Shown: positions 1-6,167 of the stretch, one piece after another
Position numbering within the stretch: the stretch's first letter is position 1
How the letters are laid out: the number at the start of each line of letters is the position of its first letter
Assembly (NCBI GenBank): GCA_016297675.1
Contig: JAEDGE010000075.1
Location: 1-9,350 of the forward strand
Source of the DNA: Oscillospiraceae bacterium
GTDB lineage: Bacteria; Bacillota; Clostridia; Oscillospirales; Ruminococcaceae
Length of the DNA stretch: 9,350 nt
Direction: 5' to 3'
Translations under genes and position numbers: made by a program
The notes under the pieces: model-generated
Databases searched by the model: none
What the model saw: the letters and a program-made list of their open reading frames with translations, nothing else
Told to the model about the DNA's origin: nothing

Positions 1-434
1 AGGCTGATGCCGTCAATGGCAATGGAACCTTTTTCGACAATATAGTGGAGCAGGGAAGGGTCAGCCGAAATAGTGACAATCTGTGCATTGCCCTCCGGCA
101 CCTTGCTGGCAATCTTACCAACTCCATCAATATGTCCGCTGACAATATGTCCGCCAAAGCGGCCATTTGCCGCCATTGCCCGTTCCAGATTCACCAAACT
201 GCCGCTGTGTAGTATGCCAAGACTGCTGCGGCGAAGCGTTTCCGGCATGACATCTGCTGTAAAGGCATCTGCCTGTAAATCTGTTACGGTCAGGCAAACG
301 CCGTTGACGGCAATGCTGTCTCCAATCTTGGTATCCTGTAAGACAATAGTTGCAGCAATGGTCAGCTGACAGGAACGAGTCGTGCGTTGCAGCCGCCGTA
401 CCGTTCCCATTTCTTCTATGATTCCTGTAAACAA
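1..434 (-). CDS. ribE: Riboflavin synthase alpha subunit, 3' end cut by window edge
   Basis: Riboflavin synthase catalyses dismutation of two 6,7-dimethyl-8-ribityllumazine molecules to riboflavin, the last step of the pathway, in the cytoplasm. The visible 144 codons begin MFTGIIEEMG, the hallmark N-terminus of the family. GVCLTV follows in the first lumazine-binding barrel, then GGHIVSGHIDGVG at the junction to the second barrel, and the window stops in KGSIAIDGIS of the second repeat. The family is usually about 210-220 residues, so roughly one third is missing off the left edge. I chose the TTG at 432-434 as start because it gives exactly the conserved N-terminus and sits 8 nt after AGGAGG (443-448). 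That Shine-Dalgarno overlaps the ribD stop codon (TAAGGAGG), so the gene lies 13 nt after ribD and is probably co-transcribed and translationally coupled with it under FMN control. Identification is secure; the start is well supported. Confidence 0.95.
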   Translation of the reverse strand, partial: MFTGIIEEMGTVRRLQRTTRSCQLTIAATIVLQDTKIGDSIAVNGVCLTVTDLQADAFTADVMPETLRRSSLGILHSGSLVNLERAMAANGRFGGHIVSGHIDGVGKIASKVPEGNAQIVTISADPSLLHYIVEKGSIAIDGIS

Positions 435-447
435 AAACAGTTCCTCC

Positions 448-1536
448 TTATGTTGCAAAATAATCCAGCCGCAAATCCTGTCCCAGTGTTGTAATGGTTG
501 GAGCAGAAAAGCACATTGCCTGCATCGGGTCGGTGATACCGAGTGTTCCCACTGGAGAAAGTCCGTCCCCACCGAAGAGTTTGGGAGCAAGGTAGACCTG
601 CACCTGCTGCACCATGCCGGTTTGCAGAGCAGCAGCATGAATGGCAGCACCGCCCTCTATCAATACGCTGTCCAGTCCCATTTCTCCGATTTTTTGCAGG
701 ATTGCCGAAAAGGCAGGTCTTCCGGTTTCGTCCGGCGGCAAAACGCAGACGGTTGCACCACGCTGTTCCAAAGCAGCGGTTCGTTCTGCATTTGTTTCAC
801 AGGTCATGATGACGAGGGGAACGGTCTTTGCCGTTTGTACCAGTTTGCTTTCCAATGGAATCCGCAAATGAGAGTCGCAGACAATGCGAACTGGATTGCA
901 TTCCGGTGCGATTCTGCACGTCAGCAGGGGGTCATCTGCCAGAACCGTTCCGATTCCAACTAAAATTGCAGCGACTGCCTTTCTGGTTTGCTGGACATCT
1001 GCTCGTGCCAGTTCGCCGGTTACCCATTTAGAAGCACCGTTTCCGCAGGCGATCGCACCATCCATGGTCATGGCATATTTCAAAATGCAGTAGGGAAGAC
1101 GAGTGGTGATATAGTGGAAGAAAAACGGGTTTACTGCATCGCATTCCGTTTTTAAAAAGTCTGTATGCACCAGAATTCCAGCTTCTCGCAGCTGTTGCAA
1201 ACCTTTTCCGGCAACCAGCGGATTGGGGTCACGGGAACCGATATAGACGGTACGAATGCCGCTTTGTATTACCGCTTCTGTGCAGGGCGGCTGTTTTCCG
1301 TGGTGGCAGCATGGTTCTAATGTGACATACATGGCGGCTCCTTCTGGCGATTCTGTACAGCGAGAAAGTGCATGTCGTTCTGCATGGAGTGCACCATATT
1401 TTGTATGCCATCCCTCGCCGATGATTCTACCGTTTTTCACAATGACAGCACCAACCATGGGATTGGGATTGGTTAGACCGCAGCCTTGCTTGGCAAGTGC
1501 AATGGCACGCCGCATATAAAATGTATGTTCTGTCAA
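448..1536 (-). CDS. ribD: Bifunctional riboflavin biosynthesis deaminase/reductase RibD
   Basis: RibD carries out two consecutive steps after GTP cyclohydrolase II: deamination of the diaminopyrimidine ribosylamino phosphate, then NADPH-dependent reduction of the ribosyl chain. With the start used here it has 362 residues, normal for the family. The N-terminal cytidine-deaminase-like domain (about 1-145) has TNPNPMVGAV (22-31), zinc ligand and catalytic Glu in HAE (51-53), and zinc cysteines C76 and C85 in EPCCHHGKQPPC. The C-terminal reductase domain (about 147-362) shows LKYAMTMDG (152-160), LVGIGTVLADDPLLT (192-206) and LIEGGAAIHAAAL (292-304). The start is TTG at 1534-1536, 8 nt behind AGGAGG (1545-1550); it gives MTEHTFYMRRAIALAKQG, which fits the family N-terminus. 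A longer in-frame reading up to 1689 would run through the terminator hairpin and close to the riboswitch, and is rejected. First gene of the rib operon, with ribE 13 nt downstream. Confidence 0.96.
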   Translation of the reverse strand: MTEHTFYMRRAIALAKQGCGLTNPNPMVGAVIVKNGRIIGEGWHTKYGALHAERHALSRCTESPEGAAMYVTLEPCCHHGKQPPCTEAVIQSGIRTVYIGSRDPNPLVAGKGLQQLREAGILVHTDFLKTECDAVNPFFFHYITTRLPYCILKYAMTMDGAIACGNGASKWVTGELARADVQQTRKAVAAILVGIGTVLADDPLLTCRIAPECNPVRIVCDSHLRIPLESKLVQTAKTVPLVIMTCETNAERTAALEQRGATVCVLPPDETGRPAFSAILQKIGEMGLDSVLIEGGAAIHAAALQTGMVQQVQVYLAPKLFGGDGLSPVGTLGITDPMQAMCFSAPTITTLGQDLRLDYFAT

Positions 1537-1567
1537 AGAACATCCCTCCTGAGAAAAAGAATGTTCA

Positions 1568-1610
1568 GGATAGAAAGAAACGCCCTGCTGCAAATACATG
1601 CAACAGGGCG
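1568..1610 (-). terminator. Intrinsic terminator in the ribD leader (riboswitch expression platform)
   Basis: The minus strand reads CGCCCTGTTGC, an 8-nt loop, then GCAGCAGGGCG (1581-1610). This is an 11-bp stem with one G-T wobble, followed at once by the T-rich run TTTCTTTCTATCC (1568-1580). It lies between the FMN aptamer and the ribD Shine-Dalgarno, where the expression platform of a transcription-terminating FMN riboswitch is expected. The T-tract is interrupted by C residues, so termination may be partial. The stem and position are seen; the regulatory role is inferred from known rib leaders of Firmicutes. Confidence 0.8.
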
Positions 1611-1703
1611 GGAATGGTGCAGATTTTGTAATGGATTCACAACCATCCATCCGATTGCAGTTGCAATTCGAGTGGAATGGTTCTTCCAATGTTACAAACG
1701 CAT

Positions 1704-1819
1704 CGTTCTTCTTTCATCCGGACTATACCGTCGGTTTCGGATTTCCACCGAATCAACTGCTTTCGCAGCTCATGGACTTTTACCACCGATTCTGAATTAC
1801 ACAGTACCCTGAAGCTTGA
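1704..1819 (-). promoter_or_regulatory. FMN riboswitch (RFN element) upstream of ribD
   Basis: The minus strand carries the recognisable conserved blocks of the FMN aptamer in order: CTTCAGGG at the 5' side of the closing stem, TGTAATTCAGAATCGGTGGT, AAAGTCC, the hairpin CTGC-GAAA-GCAG, TTCGGTGGAAATCCGAA, ACCGACGGTATAGTCC, and GGATGAAAGAAG closing the structure. The CTTC near 1810 pairs with GAAG near 1708 as part of the P1 stem. FMN binding to this family represses riboflavin synthesis or uptake genes. Here the element starts about 10 nt after the predicted transcription start and is followed by a terminator hairpin and ribD, so transcriptional attenuation is the most likely mode. Boundaries are good to a few bases. 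Confidence 0.95.
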
Positions 1820-1834
1820 TGAGTTACTGGCAAC

Positions 1835-1863
1835 AGTATAGCATAGGAAAGATCGTTTGTCAA
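1835..1863 (-). promoter_or_regulatory. Sigma-A promoter of the rib operon
   Basis: The minus strand has a perfect -35 TTGACA (1858-1863), a 17-nt spacer and -10 TATACT (1835-1840), preceded by TGC as in an extended -10. Transcription should begin near 1828, just before the FMN aptamer. The match to the sigma-70/sigma-A consensus is near ideal, suggesting strong transcription with control left to the riboswitch. Confidence 0.9.
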
Positions 1864-1881
1864 GTCTTTTTTGCAAACTTG

Positions 1882-1909
1882 AAAAAATGAAAGAAGTGGT
1901 TCCTTTACA
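1882..1909 (-). terminator. Weak intrinsic terminator after the kinase-like gene
   Basis: About 10 nt after the stop codon of the kinase-like gene, the minus strand can fold TGTAAAGGA against TCTTTCA (1888-1909; AT-rich, one mismatch and one G-T pair), followed by six T residues (1882-1887). The stem is weak but the uridine run is clear, and the rib promoter begins about 20 nt further on. Ending the transcript here would keep the two units separate. Termination is inferred. Confidence 0.45.
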
Positions 1910-1917
1910 GGCAAAAA

Positions 1918-3936
1918 TCAATAGAGAAAACCAATTCCATTTTCGAAGTGAAATCCGGCTGCTGGTACATTAGGGTCTGCCGGTGCTTCTGTAACTGGTT
2001 CCTGCGGGGCTTCTGTTGCAGGCGGTTCCGTTGGAGCTTCTGTCGGTGCTTCTGTTGCAGGCGGTTCCGTTGGGGCTTCTGTAGCCGGTTCCGTGATCAC
2101 TGGATTATTTGCATAGTACACTATAATTTCTTCGGCAGTTTCCAAATTGTATTTTTCTCCTGCCGGCAGACTGATTCTTGTTATATATCCGTTGGCAACG
2201 CTTTGATTTTCTTCATCCTGTGTGACATAGCGGACACCGAGTGCTTTTAGTTCTTCCAGATAGGTGTTTAGAGATTTTCCTTCCCAGGAAGGTAGTTCAA
2301 TATTTGCTGAACCTTTGCTGACCTGAATTTTAACGGGTTCACTGGAATCAAAGTAATCACCTTCATTATATTCCTGCCAGATAATAATGCCTGCTTCATA
2401 CTGGTCACTATAGACTTCTTCTACTTGAAAACGAATCCAGTCCGCATATTGTTTTGCCTGATTTTCATAATTCTTTCCGATTAGCATCGGCATAATGCTG
2501 TTGGCTGAATTGGGGCTGGTGTTTTCTTGTGATGCTTCTTCTTCAGTGGCAACCGTTGTCACCATAGAAGAATTGTTTTTGTGGTCGCTGTTATTTAATT
2601 TTCCACGTACAAATAGTACCACTGCAACCAGCAGAATGGTCAGCAGTAAAATACCAATAATCAGCGGCAGCCGCATTCTGTCTGCCACACTTTCTGGTTC
2701 TGTAGAAACCGCATTTTCTTTTTGATAGCTTTGCTTTCCATAATCTTCCGTTTGATAATCATCATAAGCATAATCATCTGTGTATTCCTGCTGTGACTCC
2801 TGATAGGAATTGGAATAATTGGGTTGCTGCTGATAATTTTCATTTTGTACGGGATAGGTTGTTGTATAACCGGGATTGCCGTTTGCCATGGGATTGTCAT
2901 ATCGTTCCGTGGTATAAATCGGCGGTGTTTGTGGATTGCCGTAGGCAGCAGCTGCATTTTGCTGCGGATATTCCTGTGCCGATTCATGGAATAGCTGCGT
3001 CACCAGTTCTGTAATGGTTTGAATGCGGTCATTGCTGACCAGACTGAGACCATGCATAATGACATTGGACACATGTCGGGGAATATTGGGGTTCAGCAAT
3101 GCCGGTGCAGTCAGATTGTCGTTTTCCATCCGGCTGATGGCACTGGTTGGCATCGTACCGGTTAGTACACGGTATAGTACAGCACAAACCGCATAGACAT
3201 CCGTCCACGTGCCTTGCCGATTGCTGGCAGAATACTGTTCCGGAGCAGCATAACCGCTGTAGATCTCACATTCCAGCTCCGTATTGGCAGTCCGGACAGC
3301 GGAAATAGAGAAATCCGTCAGATACAATTCATTTTTGTCTGTGACAAAAATGGTTTCCGGACTGATTGCACGGTGTACGACCCCCACATTGTGCAGAAGA
3401 CTCAGAGAAGTCAGAAATGGCGGCAGCATCCGGGAGAACTGTGCCCAAGTGAGTTCTCCAGCATTGTCCTTCAGGTAATCTACAAAGCTGATGCCTTCTA
3501 TAAATTCCAGCACCACATAAGTTGTATTATTTTCTGTAAATAAATCTATAACCGGATTTACATGGATTTGTCCCCGCAGCTGTGCAATGGATTTGTGCAG
3601 TTCTGTGAATTCCTCCATCAGCACCTTATATTGCGGCAGACAATTCTGTTGTACACGAATGACAGCAGAATCCGTGACACGGCTGCAAAAGCCGTGCGGC
3701 ATATATTCCCGCAGTAACACACGGCAGGTATTGGGATAATCATAGGCGAGGTAGGTAATACCTTCTCCATTCATAGAGATGGCAGAACCAACCAGATAAC
3801 GGCTGTGCAGTTGGGTTCCCGGCTTTAAAAACAGCGGATCTGTCTTAGTGTTTTCATAGTATCCGCAGTTTGAGCAGATACCGTTTGTAAAGACCGTGTG
3901 CTGCATACAACCATAACATAATTTTTCTTCGCTCAA
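1918..3936 (-). CDS. Zinc-ribbon / kinase-like / PASTA membrane protein, probable pseudokinase
   Basis: A 672-residue protein in the family of clostridial zinc-ribbon Ser/Thr kinases. Order of parts: CYGC...CSNC zinc ribbon (7-24); kinase-like domain (about 47-316); Tyr/Gln/Asp/Asn/Pro-rich linker (about 320-415); one transmembrane helix (about 423-443, LPLIIGILLLTILLVAVVLF); two PASTA-like domains (about 481-541 and 546-611); TEAP-type Pro repeats (about 615-655); and a short aromatic C-terminus ending NGIGFLY. The expected topology is kinase fold inside, PASTA and repeats outside, as in PrkC/StkP-type receptors that sense peptidoglycan fragments. Catalysis is doubtful: the VAIK lysine is Arg (R76), HRD is HRA (A190), the following Asn is Thr (T195), DFG is DFS (208-210), and the Gly loop has lost glycines (SMNGEGITY). 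D208 and GYAAPEQY remain. The start is TTG at 3934-3936, 7 nt after AGGAGG (3944-3949). It stands alone behind its own promoter; no PP2C phosphatase gene is adjacent, unlike typical prkC loci. Substrate or ligand is unknown. Confidence 0.85.
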   Translation of the reverse strand: MSEEKLCYGCMQHTVFTNGICSNCGYYENTKTDPLFLKPGTQLHSRYLVGSAISMNGEGITYLAYDYPNTCRVLLREYMPHGFCSRVTDSAVIRVQQNCLPQYKVLMEEFTELHKSIAQLRGQIHVNPVIDLFTENNTTYVVLEFIEGISFVDYLKDNAGELTWAQFSRMLPPFLTSLSLLHNVGVVHRAISPETIFVTDKNELYLTDFSISAVRTANTELECEIYSGYAAPEQYSASNRQGTWTDVYAVCAVLYRVLTGTMPTSAISRMENDNLTAPALLNPNIPRHVSNVIMHGLSLVSNDRIQTITELVTQLFHESAQEYPQQNAAAAYGNPQTPPIYTTERYDNPMANGNPGYTTTYPVQNENYQQQPNYSNSYQESQQEYTDDYAYDDYQTEDYGKQSYQKENAVSTEPESVADRMRLPLIIGILLLTILLVAVVLFVRGKLNNSDHKNNSSMVTTVATEEEASQENTSPNSANSIMPMLIGKNYENQAKQYADWIRFQVEEVYSDQYEAGIIIWQEYNEGDYFDSSEPVKIQVSKGSANIELPSWEGKSLNTYLEELKALGVRYVTQDEENQSVANGYITRISLPAGEKYNLETAEEIIVYYANNPVITEPATEAPTEPPATEAPTEAPTEPPATEAPQEPVTEAPADPNVPAAGFHFENGIGFLY
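1976..2095 (-). repeat. 39-bp tandem repeat encoding TEAP/TEPP units
   Basis: Within the kinase-like gene, the stretch starting GCTTCTGTTGCAGGCGGTTC (plus strand) at 2009 recurs at 2048 with a period of 39 bp and almost no change over 35 bp; shorter related blocks flank it. It encodes 13-residue units rich in Thr-Glu-Ala-Pro (for example TEAPTEPPATEAP). Such repeats often form an extended, wall-spanning extracellular segment and can change length by slippage. Confidence 0.85.
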
Positions 3937-3975
3937 CGCTGCACCTCCTAAGGCGTATCAAATCGTTACAGATTT

Positions 3976-4004
3976 ATTGTAGCATTCCTTTTTTGTGATG
4001 TCAA
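3976..4004 (-). promoter_or_regulatory. Sigma-A promoter of the kinase-like gene
   Basis: The minus strand has -35 TTGACA (3999-4004), a 17-nt spacer and -10 TACAAT (3976-3981) with an upstream TGC resembling an extended -10. Transcription should start near 3969, giving a short leader of about 33 nt that ends in the Shine-Dalgarno AGGAGGT. I saw no clear operator or riboswitch in this leader. The A/T-rich stretch upstream (4005-4060) could act as an UP element, but that is only inferred. Confidence 0.85.
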
Positions 4005-4084
4005 CTAAAAAATCAAAATTGAAATCAGATTTCTTGAAATTGTAGTTGTTTTGTCATGTGTACCGTTCTTTTTTTACTCTTTTG

Positions 4085-5374
4085 TCAGCATTGCAGTATG
4101 GGAAGTAACTGATTTTGCAGCATCTTTTGTGCGGCGAGCAGAACACCAATTTTTCCGCTGGTTTCGGTAATGCCACCCTGCATCCAGACGGCAAATGGTT
4201 CTCGAATCGGAGCATCTGCCGAAAGTTCAATGGAGGCACCCAATGTAAAGGCACCGGCAGCCATGATGACTTTGCTGGTATATCCCGGCATATCCCATGC
4301 CTCTGGAATGACGAATGCATCCACGGGAGAACCAGCCTGAATGCCCTGACAAAAGGCAGTCAAACGGGCTTCATCGCCCAGACAAATTGCCTCTACGATG
4401 TCATTGCGTGGTTCATCATAGCGTGGATAACAGGGGAAACCAAGCAGTTCAAAGAGGGAAGCGGCAAACACAGCAGTTTTCAGGGCACTGGCAGTGACAT
4501 CGGGTGCATGAAAGAAGCCGAGGAACAATTCTCGATTCATATCCAGCGTGCAGCCGACTTCTTTGCCCATGCCGACGCAGGTCAGGCGGTAGGAACACCA
4601 TTCCACCAATTTCTTTTTTCCAGCAATATAGCCGCCGGTACGGGCAATGCCGCCGCCAACATTTTTAATCATAGAGCCAATCATCAAATCTGCCCCATGC
4701 TGTACGGGTTCGGAGCAGTCCGTAAATTCCCCGTAGCAGTTATCCACCATGACAATAATATCCGGATTGCTGCTGCGTGCCAGCTGTGCCATTTTTTCAA
4801 TTTGGGCAATGGTAAACGCCGGACGAAGGGTATATCCTCTGGAACGCTGGATATAGGCAACTTTTGCTCCCTTTACGGCATCTGGAATGGCAGCATAGTC
4901 TGGTGTACCATCCGACAGAAGCGGTACTTCTTCATAAGTAACGCCGTAGTCCATCAAAGAGCCATCTCCTTTGTTGCCAGTCAGACCAATGACACCTTCG
5001 AGGGTATCGTAAGGTCTGCCGGTAATGGAAACCATCCGGTCACTGGTTCGCAGTACACCGAACAGGGCAACGGTTAGGGCATGGGTACCGGAAACGAAAT
5101 TATGCCGAACCAGTGCATCTTCTGCACCAAAGGCATCCGCAACCACACGATCTAATACCTCTCTACCATGGTCACCATAGCCATAGCCAGTGCTGCCATA
5201 GAAACAGGGTTCACTGACACGATTTTTCTGAAACGCTGCCAATACTTTTGCACCATTATAGGCAGCCCGTTGGTCAATGGCATCGAAAATGGGTTGACAG
5301 CGTTGTTCTGCCTGTTCTGCGATGGCACAAAGGCGGTCATCAATTTCAAAAAAAGATTGAATTTGCTTGATCAT
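4085..5374 (-). CDS. Methionine gamma-lyase family PLP enzyme (aluminum resistance / YnbB-like)
   Basis: A 429-residue fold-type I PLP enzyme of the methionine gamma-lyase-like (aluminum resistance protein, YnbB) family. Visible landmarks: YGSTGYGYGDHGRE (59-72); SGTHAL (95-100), the phosphate-binding turn; GRPYDTLEGVIG (119-130); YIQRSRGYTLRP (174-185); MVDNCYGEF (209-217), with D211 expected to contact the PLP ring nitrogen; and SMIKNVGGG (234-242), with K237 the likely Schiff-base lysine. The C-terminal part has SIELSADAPIREP (381-393) and the glycine-rich MQGGITETSGKIGVLLAA. Length is normal and all expected PLP contacts appear present, so it should be active. Family members are annotated as carbon-sulfur lyases, but the physiological substrate is uncertain. 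The ATG at 5372-5374 lies 4 nt after the stop of the acetyltransferase gene. The nearest good Shine-Dalgarno (AAAGGAG, inside the upstream gene) is about 17 nt away, so initiation probably relies on coupling. Confidence 0.9.
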   Translation of the reverse strand: MIKQIQSFFEIDDRLCAIAEQAEQRCQPIFDAIDQRAAYNGAKVLAAFQKNRVSEPCFYGSTGYGYGDHGREVLDRVVADAFGAEDALVRHNFVSGTHALTVALFGVLRTSDRMVSITGRPYDTLEGVIGLTGNKGDGSLMDYGVTYEEVPLLSDGTPDYAAIPDAVKGAKVAYIQRSRGYTLRPAFTIAQIEKMAQLARSSNPDIIVMVDNCYGEFTDCSEPVQHGADLMIGSMIKNVGGGIARTGGYIAGKKKLVEWCSYRLTCVGMGKEVGCTLDMNRELFLGFFHAPDVTASALKTAVFAASLFELLGFPCYPRYDEPRNDIVEAICLGDEARLTAFCQGIQAGSPVDAFVIPEAWDMPGYTSKVIMAAGAFTLGASIELSADAPIREPFAVWMQGGITETSGKIGVLLAAQKMLQNQLLPILQC

Positions 5375-5378
5375 TTGC

Positions 5379-6167
5379 TTACTGCAAAGCTCCTTTCCTT
5401 ACGTCTTCCTTCTCAATATCAGCACGTTCCAGCACCCATTCGGTTTCTTTTTCCTGAAACCCAATTTCCCGATAAAAGCTGACCCGAATATCCAATGCAT
5501 ACAGAACTGCATATTTGCCCTGCTGCTCCAGTTCATTGGCAAGCCAGTGCAGAAAATCTCTTGCATAGCCGCTGCCCCGTGCGGCAGCACAGGTGGCAAC
5601 CTGCCCGACCAGCACATGATTCTCGATATCAAATAAAATCGTCAGTGTGGTGCTGTCCCGATAGGTAAGCACCTGACTGATTTCATGCCGGCAGCGGTGA
5701 GAAGTATCGGTCAGCCAAAGCGGGTAGGAGAGCAGGTTGGGGAATCCTTCATGCAGAATCCCATAGACCTTTGTCAAATCCGGCTGTTTGTTGACCGCAT
5801 CCAGCTGAAAGGCATCGGAAACTGGCTGCGGTGTCAGAACAAACATAGTACGTCGTAACTTCTGATAGTTGGGCAGCGTGGAGAGTACTGGTAAAAAAGA
5901 TGCCGGACATTCGATCCGGAATGGCAGATGCATTTGTACAAAGGTTTTTGTTTCTTCCAGTGCCACGGGCTGTTCTGCACAGATGAGCAGAGTGGAGTTG
6001 AACAGCAGCATCCAGCCGGTTTGGTCGGCTTCAGTCAGGCGGAAAAAGCGGCAGAAGGTATAATTTCCACCGTATGCCTGAAAATAGGAGCATATTTTTT
6101 TCCCTCGCCATGTTGTATTGAGAACCGCCAGTTCTGATGCGGTAAAGGTGTGGATTTGTGTTATCAT
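5379..6167 (-). CDS. GNAT-like N-acetyltransferase, substrate unknown
   Basis: A 262-residue protein whose C-terminal third matches the GNAT fold. Residues 183-203 (HVLVGQVATCAAARGSGYAR) carry the motif A pattern, with the R-G-S-G-Y-A turn that would bind the acetyl-CoA pyrophosphate. A helix (DFLHWLANELEQQGK) follows, then YALDIRVSFYREIGFQ, the usual motif B with FYxxxGF. The first 130 residues do not match anything I recognise and may be a degenerate or divergent N-terminal GNAT-like lobe. The start is the ATG at 6165-6167, which overlaps the stop of the upstream peptidase in ATGA and has AGGAA about 8 nt upstream; an in-frame extension to 6269 would lie inside the peptidase and is rejected. 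It ends 4 nt before the PLP enzyme gene. It could acetylate an amine or amino acid, but nothing in the sequence defines the substrate. Confidence 0.8.
   Translation of the reverse strand: MITQIHTFTASELAVLNTTWRGKKICSYFQAYGGNYTFCRFFRLTEADQTGWMLLFNSTLLICAEQPVALEETKTFVQMHLPFRIECPASFLPVLSTLPNYQKLRRTMFVLTPQPVSDAFQLDAVNKQPDLTKVYGILHEGFPNLLSYPLWLTDTSHRCRHEISQVLTYRDSTTLTILFDIENHVLVGQVATCAAARGSGYARDFLHWLANELEQQGKYAVLYALDIRVSFYREIGFQEKETEWVLERADIEKEDVRKGALQ

Noticed and set aside
382..963. Plus-strand open frame (193 codons) opposite ribD and the ribE start
   Set aside because: It is antisense to conserved RibD reductase sequence and has no recognisable motif.
1637..1921. Minus-strand open frame of 94 codons upstream of ribD
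   Set aside because: It runs through the rib promoter and the FMN aptamer, has no family resemblance and no supporting Shine-Dalgarno; the region is better explained as regulatory RNA.
4005..4084. Possible terminator after the methionine gamma-lyase-like gene
   Set aside because: Only a 5-bp AT-rich hairpin (GAAAT-CTG-ATTTC, minus strand) before a T-rich stretch is visible. It is too weak to call, though the five-gene unit must end somewhere near here or read through.
4115..5077. Long plus-strand open frame (320 codons) opposite the methionine gamma-lyase-like gene
   Set aside because: It is the antisense shadow of a well-conserved enzyme gene; the translation is Cys/His/Gln-rich and matches no family.
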